Shown here in pieces: positions 1 through 9,472 of a stretch of 64,000 bases of DNA. The stretch comes from Leptolyngbya ohadii IS1 (GTDB lineage: Bacteria > Cyanobacteriota > Cyanobacteriia > Elainellales > Elainellaceae), in assembly GCF_002215035.1 (NCBI RefSeq), contig NZ_NKFP01000001.1:369501-433500 (forward strand). Reading direction: 5' to 3'. Position 1 is the stretch's first letter. Each line of letters begins with the position of its first letter. The translations under genes were made by a program, and so were the position numbers. The notes under the pieces were generated by a model. It was not told where the DNA came from, searched no databases, and saw only the letters and a list, made by a program, of their open reading frames with translations.

Positions 1-602
1 TGTTGACTGCAATCGAAACCGTGGGCGACCTGACCGCAACCTCGGCGGTTTCCGGCGAACCTGTATCGGGTTCACTTTATATGCGTCGGATTAAAGGAGG
101 GGTTTTAGGAGATGGCATCAACTCAGCGATCGCTGCCCTGCTCAATACCTTTCCCAACACAACCTTCAGCCAGAACAACGGTGTGATTCAGATGACGGGT
201 GTTGGTAGCCGCTATGTCGGCTTCTATGTTGCGGGCATTTTTGCAATCCTGGGACTGCTGCCGATCGTAGGCGGTATTTTTCAAGCAATTCCCCAGCCTG
301 TTCTGGGAGGTGCAACCACGGTTATGTTTGGGTCGATCGCCGTTGCGGGGCTAAACATTGTGGCATCGGAGAAGCTCGATCGTCGCTCGATGATTATTGT
401 GGCAGTCTCATTAGCAATGGGGTTGGGTGTACTTTATGCGCCGGAGATCTTCAGCGATAAACCTGCAATTGTCCAAAACCTGTTTGGTTCGAGCATCTCA
501 ACGGGTGGTTTAACGGCAATTTTGCTGAGCTGGCTGCTGCCTCACAGCACAGCTGCTGAATCCCAAGGCGCTCCACTGGCTGATATGGACGCCACACCCT
601 GA
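1..602 (+). CDS. Uracil/xanthine permease (NCS2 family), C-terminal part
   Basis: Partial gene entering from the left edge; only about the last 200 residues are present and the true start lies outside the window. The encoded protein is hydrophobic, with several membrane spans. It carries the NCS2 signature near its middle (QNNGVIQMTGVGSR, the Q-N-x-G motif followed by T and R/G), which lines the nucleobase site in this family. An inner-membrane proton- or sodium-coupled nucleobase transporter is the expected role; whether it takes uracil, xanthine or uric acid cannot be read from this fragment. It is followed by a long non-coding stretch and is not obviously linked to the CIS genes downstream. 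Confidence 0.88.
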   Translation, partial: LTAIETVGDLTATSAVSGEPVSGSLYMRRIKGGVLGDGINSAIAALLNTFPNTTFSQNNGVIQMTGVGSRYVGFYVAGIFAILGLLPIVGGIFQAIPQPVLGGATTVMFGSIAVAGLNIVASEKLDRRSMIIVAVSLAMGLGVLYAPEIFSDKPAIVQNLFGSSISTGGLTAILLSWLLPHSTAAESQGAPLADMDATP

Positions 603-786
603 GCCAGTCCAGGTTAGGGCTAGTATTCGGGGAGCATCAGTAAGCCAACGGATCAGGTTTCTAAAACTCCCTTAAACAGCAACTAAGCTCCCCGTTCTGC
701 CAACTGCTCCTGGATAACTAGAGGTGTTCCCAGAAAGCTGACAGTACACATAAGTAGCTGGGCGCAATTAAACAACGGATGGATTT

Positions 787-836
787 GGGGGTGGTGGGGG
801 CTGTGCCCCCACCCTGGGGCGAAGCCCCAGACCCCC
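787..836. repeat. Perfect three-way-junction palindromic element
   Basis: Three nested or adjacent stems fit exactly with no unpaired junction bases. The outer stem is 787-792 with 831-836. The first inner hairpin is 793-801 with 805-813 (loop TGT). The second inner hairpin is 814-820 with 824-830 (loop GAA). The element is very G+C-rich and every base pair is Watson-Crick. It lacks a T-run, so a simple rho-independent terminator is not the best fit; a dispersed REP-like cyanobacterial repeat or a structured RNA are alternatives. Confidence 0.7.
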
Positions 837-1329
837 TCTATCTTCTAAATAATTACAACCACCTACTTAGCCTCTATTCAAACCTCGGTTTCCGATGCTT
901 CCCCGGTGCGGCAAAGCAACCGTTCGGCAAAATAAATTAAATGATATTGTCCTGACGCCCGGAAGAACAATAGCCCTGAGGCGCTGCTCTTATTGAGGTA
1001 TAGATTAATAGCTTTTGTTTAAGAATTCGCCGTAATCCATACCATAATCCTCCTTTTTGCCCAATAATTGGTTTACTCGCGATCGTAAATATTGCTCGTA
1101 AATATTGCTCGTTATTGCGATTCTTTTGAAATGGGTAGCTCTTCGATCCCTTGCTGTACCCATTTGCTCTATTGCTTTGCTTTATTTCCTTGCTTTGGCG
1201 CGCATTGCCTCGGCAGATGTTTCCTGCCGCAATTTGTTCTATTTTTGCGGATTGCCAAATTATTTTTCAATCTGCCTGCTCGGCTGAACGCTCATTTTGA
1301 CGCTTAGCTTGGTATTTCCATAGCCGATC

Positions 1330-1395
1330 GCCTGCTGTCCCTGGTTGCCCGCTGTCCCTGAGCGCCTGCTACCACTAGATTGCCTGCTGTCCCTG
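1330..1395. repeat. Short direct repeats (gcctgctgtccctg)
   Basis: Units at 1330-1343 and 1382-1395 are identical. One at 1347-1360 differs at one base, and a degenerate one lies at 1362-1376. They sit just upstream of the sheath gene start and resemble the degenerate micro-repeats in several other spacers of this window. Confidence 0.7.
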
Positions 1396-1472
1396 ATAAC
1401 ACAGGCTGTAATTGGCTTGCTTAAGCTTCGAGCGATGCTTTGAGTTCTGCAATCTCAATCAAGGAAGAATCT

Positions 1473-3350
1473 ATGCCTGTTATTCCGACTTATCCCGGTG
1501 TGTATGTTGAAGAACTGCCGAGTGGCGTGAGGACGATCGCAGGGGTTGCGACTTCGATCACGGCTTTTATTGGGTTTGCGCTAAAAGGCAGAACCAATGA
1601 CCCAACGCGAATTCAAAGCTTTGGTGATTTTGAACGCCAGTTTGGTGGACTGTCGCTAAACAGTACGATGAGCTATGCCGTCCAGCAGTTCTTTCTCAAT
1701 GGCGGATCGGACGCGCTGATCGTGCGGCTGTCGAATCCGGGCACCCGCGCCACGACTCAGTTAGGCAATTTAGTCCTGGAAGCCAAAGCACCGGGCGTCG
1801 AAGGCAACGCGATCACGGTTACGGTTGATACGAATGGCATCGATGCCGCCGATACCGAGTCGTTTAATCTCACGTTTAAGCGGGATACGGCGGCGGAAAC
1901 CTTTGCGAAAATCAAACCCAACGAAATTAATACCAAGCTGGCAGGGGCAAAGCTGGTTCGAGTCAAAAGCGGCTCCCTGGCTGCGCGTCCGGCTGCGGTT
2001 GCAGATCAAGCTTTTGCCGATGGCGGTGAGCAAGGCGGAAAAACTGCCAAGATCCGTTTGCCTGTCACAAAAAACAGTGCGGGAGGCGCGGTGAGTGAAG
2101 CCCTGGTTCTGGAAGCCGCCAGCGAAGGCGACTGGGGTAATGCGCTGCGAGTGTTCAAGGTGGACTACCTGACCGCCAATCCTGACACCACATTTAATCT
2201 GACGATCGAGACCTTTGAAAACGGCGAATCGACCAATCAGGAAGTTTTTCGCAATCTTTCGATGGACTCGACCTCCTCGCGCTATGTGAAAGAAGTGCTG
2301 GATCTGCAATCGGCGCTGGTTAGTGTGGCAAGCCTGCCCGCCGGAGGGGGACGACCTGATGAAACCGATGCCGCGATCGGGGTTTCAACCGACCCAGCAC
2401 AGGTAGCTGATCGGGGAGCAGACGGCATTCCGCCCGCCGATGATGGACTCTATCTGGGCAGCGAGGTCAAAAAGACCGGGCTATACGCGCTGGAAAAAGC
2501 CGATCTGTTTAACCTGCTTTGCATAACCCTCCCCCGGTGGGATATCGACATTTCTCCCGATACCTGGGCAGCTGCTCTGGCATACTGCGTCAAGCGCCGA
2601 GCAATGCTGCTGATTGACCCACCGCTGGACTGGGACAGCAAAGATGATGTGACGCGAAACCTTGCCGCCTTTATTGCGCCTCTGGGAGACGAAAAGGCAA
2701 GGCGCAACGCCGCTCTATTTTTCCCGCGCGTTAAGTTCGCCAATCCCCTGAAGGAAAACCGCCTGGAAACCTTTCCTGCCAGCAGTGCGATCGCCGGAAC
2801 TTTTGCCCGCACCGATACCAATCGCGGCGTCTGGAAAGCGCCTGCGGGAATTGAAGCGGGGCTGAGCGGCGTTCGGGGACTGCCTGTGTCGCTCACCGAT
2901 GGTGAGAACGGGATTCTCAATCCGCTTGGCGTTAACTGTCTTCGCTTTTTCCCGGTCTACGGCAACGTGATTTGGGGCGCAAGAACGCTGGCAGGGGACG
3001 ATCGCCTTGCCTCTGAGTGGAAATACATCCCCGTTCGCAGGCTGGCGCTGTATCTGCAAGAAAGCCTGTATCGCGGTACGCAGTGGGTGGTGTTTGAACC
3101 CAACGATGAGCCACTGTGGGCGCAAATTCGCCTCAATCTCGGTGCGTTTATGAACAACTTGTTCCGCCAGGGCGCATTCCAGGGCAAGACGCCGCGAGAC
3201 GCCTATTTCGTCAAATGTGACAGTGAAACTACAACGCAGAACGATATTAACCAGGGAATTGTGAATATCGTCATCGGGTTTGCCCCCCTGAAGCCCGCTG
3301 AATTTGTGATTCTGAAATTCCAGCAAATGGCAGGACAGATCGCCACCTGA
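1473..3350 (+). CDS. CIS contractile tail sheath protein
   Basis: Sheath subunit that would polymerise around the inner tube and contract to drive it out. The N-terminus (PTYPGVYVEELPSG, followed by a GVATSITAFIG-type stretch) and the C-terminal core (ALYLQESLYRGTQWVVFEPN, then LWAQI and a G-A-F-QGKTPRDAYFVKCD segment) are the hallmarks of phage/eCIS sheath proteins (Afp2-4, Pvc2-4, Cis2). At 625 residues it is long for the family because of a variable mid-region. ATG at 1473 was chosen over an upstream TTG because AAGGAAG (1461-1467) is well spaced and family N-termini begin near this Met. It is the only sheath gene in the locus. Confidence 0.95.
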   Translation: MPVIPTYPGVYVEELPSGVRTIAGVATSITAFIGFALKGRTNDPTRIQSFGDFERQFGGLSLNSTMSYAVQQFFLNGGSDALIVRLSNPGTRATTQLGNLVLEAKAPGVEGNAITVTVDTNGIDAADTESFNLTFKRDTAAETFAKIKPNEINTKLAGAKLVRVKSGSLAARPAAVADQAFADGGEQGGKTAKIRLPVTKNSAGGAVSEALVLEAASEGDWGNALRVFKVDYLTANPDTTFNLTIETFENGESTNQEVFRNLSMDSTSSRYVKEVLDLQSALVSVASLPAGGGRPDETDAAIGVSTDPAQVADRGADGIPPADDGLYLGSEVKKTGLYALEKADLFNLLCITLPRWDIDISPDTWAAALAYCVKRRAMLLIDPPLDWDSKDDVTRNLAAFIAPLGDEKARRNAALFFPRVKFANPLKENRLETFPASSAIAGTFARTDTNRGVWKAPAGIEAGLSGVRGLPVSLTDGENGILNPLGVNCLRFFPVYGNVIWGARTLAGDDRLASEWKYIPVRRLALYLQESLYRGTQWVVFEPNDEPLWAQIRLNLGAFMNNLFRQGAFQGKTPRDAYFVKCDSETTTQNDINQGIVNIVIGFAPLKPAEFVILKFQQMAGQIAT

Positions 3351-3479
3351 GGCAGCTTTTTACTTGGCTTTGGCTTGAATAGCAATAGCCTTAAATAGCA
3401 ATGGTTCTGATTGGCAATGGTTTTGATCAGTAATGGTCTTAATTAGCAACGATGCAGCGATACCGCAAAGGACATTTCA

Positions 3480-4004
3480 ATGGCACAATTTAGCGTCAAC
3501 GCTCAACGCTTTGATCCCTACAAAAACTTCAAGTTTCGCGTCAAATGGGATGGACGATATGTTGCAGGCATCAGTAAAGTGGGTGCCCTGAAGCGATCGA
3601 CCGAAGTTGTCACGCACCGCGAAGGCGGCGATCCCAGCAGTGCCCGTCACTCTCCCGGACAGACCAAGTTTGAACCCATCATGCTGGAACGCGGCGTCAC
3701 CCACGACAAAGAGTTTGAACAATGGGCAAACAAAGTCTGGAATTTTGGCTCTGGACTGGGTGCAGAAGTTTCGCTGAAGGATTTTCGCAAAGATCTGATC
3801 ATCGAACTGATGAACGAAGCAGGACAGGTGGCGATCGCCTACAAAGTTTTTCGCTGCTGGGTTTCGGAATTTACAGCGCTGCCCGAACTGGATGCCAGCG
3901 CCAACGCGGTTGCGATTCAGAGCATTCAGCTGCAAAACGAAGGCTGGGAGCGAGATTATGAAGTAACCGAACCTACTGAACCCACCTTCCTGGAGCCTGC
4001 GTAG
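3480..4004 (+). CDS. CIS inner tube protein (T4 gp19-like)
   Basis: Inner-tube subunit (Afp1/Pvc1/Cis1 family) forming the hollow needle inside the sheath. The 174-residue length, the opening (FDPYKNFKFRVKWDGRYVAG) and the H-R-E-G-G-D ... SPGQTKFEPI ... LERGVTHD pattern are typical of T4_gp19-type tube proteins in eCIS loci. AAAGGA (3466-3471) lies 8 nt before the ATG. It follows the sheath after 129 nt of degenerate repeats. Only one tube gene is visible, so the same subunit may also serve at the baseplate, or a second copy lies elsewhere. Confidence 0.95.
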   Translation: MAQFSVNAQRFDPYKNFKFRVKWDGRYVAGISKVGALKRSTEVVTHREGGDPSSARHSPGQTKFEPIMLERGVTHDKEFEQWANKVWNFGSGLGAEVSLKDFRKDLIIELMNEAGQVAIAYKVFRCWVSEFTALPELDASANAVAIQSIQLQNEGWERDYEVTEPTEPTFLEPA

Positions 4005-4094
4005 GAATCGCATTAGCCAGCATTCTCCTGTAGCGTGGGTGCCCTCACTCGCCCCGTCCCGCCAGACTCCTCTCGCGATTAAGCCCCATTCCCC

Positions 4095-4820
4095 ATGCGT
4101 CCCCTTACTGGTCAAATTCTGTTGCAGGTCTGGGAAATTGGACAGCAACAGCACCCGATCGATCGTGCCCTGACGCTGCTGGCGTTTGCCTGTCCGGACA
4201 AGTCTCAGGACGAGCTGGCTCAGCTCAGTATTGGGCAGCGCGATCGGCTGCTGTTGGCGTTGCGCGAACTCACCTTTGGTGCACGGATCGACGGCATTGC
4301 CGACTGTCCCCACTGTGGCGATCGGCTTGAGTTTGCCATGACTGCGGCGGATGTGCAATCAGAAGCCCCCGCTGCCGCTGAATTCGAGCTGACGCTGGCA
4401 GAATTTGAGCTGCAATTTGGCTTGCCGACCAGCCGCGATCTTGCCGCGATCGCCTATTGCCCCGACGCAGAAACGGCTCGTGCTTTGCTGATGCAGCGAT
4501 GTTTACGCCAGATCAAACGATCCGGGGAGGCGATCGAAGTGGAAGCTTTGCCTCCTCCAGTTTTGGCACAGCTTGCCGAGCGGGTAGCAGCGGCAGATCC
4601 GCAGGCAGAAATCTGGCTGGACTTCACCTGTCCTGCCTGTAGCCATACCTGGCAGCTATTGTTTGATATTGTGCAGTTCTTCTGGACTGAGCTAAATGCG
4701 GAGGCGATGCGTCTGATGCGCGAAGTGCATACCCTGTCCCGCTGCTACGGCTGGCGCGAAGCCGATATCTTGGCAATGACCCGCCTGCGCCGACAGGCTT
4801 ACTTGGAACTGGTGGGCTAA
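4095..4820 (+). CDS. Zn-ribbon protein, T4-type baseplate-hub assembly chaperone-like
   Basis: A 241-residue protein of the type found beside tube genes in eCIS loci and usually annotated as T4-family baseplate hub assembly chaperone. It has two CxxC pairs (CPHCG near residue 74, CPACS near residue 180) that probably bind one zinc. It ends in the family-like segment GWREADILAMTRLRRQAYLE. The role in baseplate assembly is inferred from synteny. One nucleotide separates it from the next gene, so translation is probably coupled. No Shine-Dalgarno is evident before its ATG. Confidence 0.75.
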   Translation: MRPLTGQILLQVWEIGQQQHPIDRALTLLAFACPDKSQDELAQLSIGQRDRLLLALRELTFGARIDGIADCPHCGDRLEFAMTAADVQSEAPAAAEFELTLAEFELQFGLPTSRDLAAIAYCPDAETARALLMQRCLRQIKRSGEAIEVEALPPPVLAQLAERVAAADPQAEIWLDFTCPACSHTWQLLFDIVQFFWTELNAEAMRLMREVHTLSRCYGWREADILAMTRLRRQAYLELVG

Positions 4821-4821
4821 C

Positions 4822-5871
4822 ATGACAGACTTCTGGGACAGACTCACAGCCCGATCGCAGACGGACACCGCCCTTCTCCTGCCCACGATCCAGCCCGCGA
4901 TCGCCCCTCGCTATGCCCCCAGACGGGACAATCCCGAACCAGTCTTCGATCGGTCTTTCGATCATTCTTTTGAGCCGTCTTTCGAGCAACCTGAGGATGA
5001 TCGCTCTGAGGCTCCTGCCGCATTGCTCCTGCCCCCCGCCCCCCTGGTCGATCCCTTACCGCCCAACCTCCCCCTGGCAAATCTGTCTCGCCTGCCCCTT
5101 ACCGCACCGCCACTGCCGCGATCGTCCCTCGCAGCACACACGCTCCCCACCGAATCATCCGATCGGGAACCCGCCCTTCAGCCCCCCAGCGAATCAGCGG
5201 CTCAACCCCAGCCCGGTTCTCCTCAGGTGATTTCCGAGATTACCGCTGCGACAGCCAACAACTTACCGATTCAGGCATCCGAAATTTCTCCCCCAAAGCT
5301 TCCGCAAACCATCACGCCTGCTTCAGCTAATCCTTTAGCAGCAACTTCTCCAATTCCTTCCTCTGCGGTTTCTCCTCTCCCTGCTGCCAATCCAGAATTA
5401 CCCGCACCCCCGATCGCTCCTCCTGTAGCGCCACAGATTCAGCCGCACGTTCAGCCGCAAATTCAGCCGCAAGTTGAGCCGCAAGTTGAGCCGCACGTTC
5501 AGCCGCAAGTTGAGCCGCACGTTCAGCCGCACGTTCAGTCGCAAACTCAATCACAGGTTCACCCACAAACTCAACCAAAAACTCAACCACAGATCCAGCT
5601 GCTTCCCCGCCCATCACAGTTGCTTCCAGCCCCCCTGCCCCCTGCCCCCCGCCCCCTTGCCCCCTGCCCCCCACTCCCCACTCCCCACTCCGCCACAAAT
5701 TCAGCCCGCCCCCTCCCTCCTCCCCTCCGTCCAACCTCCACCCAGCCCCCTCCCACCCCACCCGTCCAGGTGACGATCGGACGCATCGAAATCCGCACCT
5801 CCTCCCCCCAGCCCCCAGCCGCCCCCAGCCTGCCCGATCGACGCCGAAACTCTCGCTGCAAGACTATTTGA
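4822..5871 (+). CDS. Proline/glutamine-rich CIS protein, C-terminus frameshifted
   Basis: Low-complexity protein with a short ordered start (MTDFWDRLTARSQ). It has a long Pro/Gln/Ala-rich middle, including approx. 12-15-nt repeats coding for xVQPQ/VEPQ/VEPH (about 5440-5600) and heptamer-derived CCCCACT repeats (about 5640-5690). A conserved-looking tail motif QVTIGRIEIRT follows. Proteins of this layout sit between the hub chaperone and the DUF4255 protein in other eCIS loci; the function is unknown. Oddity: this frame stops at 5871, but another frame entered near 5847-5850 reads LSLQDYLKQQGEKR and ends at 5894 in an ATGA overlap with the next gene. A single missing A in the GAAAC run at 5846-5850 would restore it. 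Confidence 0.7.
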   Translation: MTDFWDRLTARSQTDTALLLPTIQPAIAPRYAPRRDNPEPVFDRSFDHSFEPSFEQPEDDRSEAPAALLLPPAPLVDPLPPNLPLANLSRLPLTAPPLPRSSLAAHTLPTESSDREPALQPPSESAAQPQPGSPQVISEITAATANNLPIQASEISPPKLPQTITPASANPLAATSPIPSSAVSPLPAANPELPAPPIAPPVAPQIQPHVQPQIQPQVEPQVEPHVQPQVEPHVQPHVQSQTQSQVHPQTQPKTQPQIQLLPRPSQLLPAPLPPAPRPLAPCPPLPTPHSATNSARPLPPPLRPTSTQPPPTPPVQVTIGRIEIRTSSPQPPAAPSLPDRRRNSRCKTI

Positions 5872-5890
5872 AACAACAGGGAGAAAAGCG

Positions 5891-7195
5891 ATGAGCAATT
5901 TTCTCGCGATCGCCGCCGTAACTGCTACCCTGCGTAACCTGCTGACAAGGGGACTGGGCAGCGAACTGGGCAGCGGGGGCATCACGACTCGTCCACTCGA
6001 CAAAGCCCGCGAGCGCGATGATCCAAACCAGATCAATTTGTTTCTGTACCATCTGGTTCCCGACCCTGCCTGGCGCAACCGCGAACTGCCGAATCAGACG
6101 CGCCCCGGCGAAACCGGACAAAGTCCCCTGCCGCTAAAGCTTTATTACCTGATGACTGCCTATGGACGCGGCAACGACGATACGCTGGGACACCGCATTC
6201 TGGGGCGAGCCATGCAGATTTTGCACGACAATGCCATTTTGAATCCGGCAGATATTCAGGCTGCTCTGTCCGACAGCGATTTGCAGCATCAGGTCGATCG
6301 CATCCGGCTTTCGCTCCAGCCCGTTTCGCTAGATGAAATGTCCAAACTGTGGAGCAGCTTTCAGACGCAGTTTCGCATTTCGGTGGCTTATGAAGTCTCT
6401 GTAGTGCTGATTGAAAGTAGACGCGCCAGTAGGACACCGCTGCCCGTGCTAACGATCGGCAATGACAATAGCGGCATCGTTGTCCAGCCCAACCTGATGC
6501 TGCCGTTTCCTGCTCTGGAAACCGCTATGCTGCGCGATGCTCAGTCGGTTTTAACCTTGGGTGCGCCAGCGGATCAGCCCGATCTGCTCCTGATAGGACA
6601 GAATTTAGATGGCGGAACGGTGCGCGTGCTGTTTCAGCATTCCCGTCTGGCACAGCCCCTGGAGCCAATCCTGCTGGCGCAAAGCCCTGCCGAACTTCAG
6701 CTCAGATTGCCCCCGCCCGGTGATGCAACTGACCCATCCGCGCCCGCAAATCAGTGGCTGGTAGGCTTGTATCGCGTCAAAGCGACAATCGGCGATCCGG
6801 CTGCCAACCCGCGCAGCACCAATGAACTGGCGATCGCCCTGGCTCCCAAAATTCTGTCTGAATCGCTGAATGTTCGCCGCGACCCGCCTGGTAACGGCGA
6901 TCCCTATGGCAAAGTTACGATTACGCTGCGCTGCCTGCCGACCGTTGCCCGATCGCAGTCGGTAAGCCTCCTGTTGGGCGATCGCGAACTGCCCTGGCTG
7001 CTGCCCCCGCTGCCCGATCCGCCGCCTGCCAATCCAGATCTGCTGCGCTACAGCGAACTGCGGTTTGAAGCCAAACGTTTGCCGTCCGGTGTTTACTGGA
7101 TGCGACTGCGCGTGGATGGAATTGATAGCCCGCTGATTATCAACCGTGCAGCCCAGCCCAGCTTTGACCCCACGCAGCAAGTGACGCTGCCCTGA
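5891..7195 (+). CDS. DUF4255 protein, CIS tail terminator/cap (Pvc16/Afp16-like)
   Basis: The N-terminal approx. 190 residues match DUF4255: AVTATLRNLL, then the conserved block around NLFLYHLVPDPAWRNRELP, then LPLKLYYLMTAYG, and the LGHRILGRAMQILHDNAIL helix. In AFP/PVC this family caps the sheath-tube end and sets length. The C-terminal half (from about residue 200) looks like Ig-like beta domains. Start at 5891 lies in an ATGA overlap with the frame-corrected end of the previous gene. Confidence 0.9.
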   Translation: MSNFLAIAAVTATLRNLLTRGLGSELGSGGITTRPLDKARERDDPNQINLFLYHLVPDPAWRNRELPNQTRPGETGQSPLPLKLYYLMTAYGRGNDDTLGHRILGRAMQILHDNAILNPADIQAALSDSDLQHQVDRIRLSLQPVSLDEMSKLWSSFQTQFRISVAYEVSVVLIESRRASRTPLPVLTIGNDNSGIVVQPNLMLPFPALETAMLRDAQSVLTLGAPADQPDLLLIGQNLDGGTVRVLFQHSRLAQPLEPILLAQSPAELQLRLPPPGDATDPSAPANQWLVGLYRVKATIGDPAANPRSTNELAIALAPKILSESLNVRRDPPGNGDPYGKVTITLRCLPTVARSQSVSLLLGDRELPWLLPPLPDPPPANPDLLRYSELRFEAKRLPSGVYWMRLRVDGIDSPLIINRAAQPSFDPTQQVTLP

Positions 7196-7251
7196 ATGCT
7201 GCGATAAATGCTGTCCTGAATGTTGCCCTGAATGCTGCGATAAATGCTGCG

Positions 7252-9211
<1,960 letters not shown>

Positions 9212-9215
<4 letters not shown>

Positions 9216-9472
9216 CCCTGCACCTGCACATCGATCGCCTCATCCTCAACGACTTCGATCTCACACCCAGTCAGCGTCACCTCTTGCAATCGACGATCGA
9301 ATCAGAGCTGTCTCGACTGCTCACGGAAAACGGTGCTTCTCATTTGCAGCAGAGTCAGGCGATCGCGTCCCTCTCCATCGCGCCGATTAACGCGGCTCCC
9401 AACAGTACCCCCACCCAAATGGGACAGCAGATCGCGCAGAACATTTACCAGGGAATGAACTATGGGCGATAA
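9212..9472 (+). CDS. Small conserved CIS-locus protein
   Basis: An 86-residue soluble protein (opens MTLHLHIDRLILNDFDLTPS, ends QMGQQIAQNIYQGM). Small proteins of this layout sit between the ATPase and the DUF4157 genes in cyanobacterial eCIS loci; no function is known to me. It has no signal peptide or membrane span. Overlaps of 4 nt upstream and 11 nt downstream indicate translational coupling with the ATPase and the first cargo-type gene, which makes a chaperone or adaptor role thinkable but unproven. Confidence 0.75.

Larger units (their letters stand above)
603..1472. other. Non-coding region between permease and CIS sheath gene
   Basis: No convincing gene. Short reading frames around 1092-1307 have no family-like features and overlap a tandem duplication of a 13-nt unit (gtaaatattgctc, about 1086-1111). 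The region holds a strong palindromic element and a cluster of short direct repeats, both listed separately, and presumably the promoter of the CIS operon. No confident -35/-10 pair was identified. Confidence 0.6.

Noticed and set aside
787-836. Rho-independent terminator of the permease gene
   Set aside because: No T-run follows and it lies about 185 nt beyond the stop; the three-stem geometry is not that of a terminator.
1092-1307. Two overlapping small frames before the sheath gene
   Set aside because: No ribosome-binding site, no family-like sequence, and they cover a tandem duplication.
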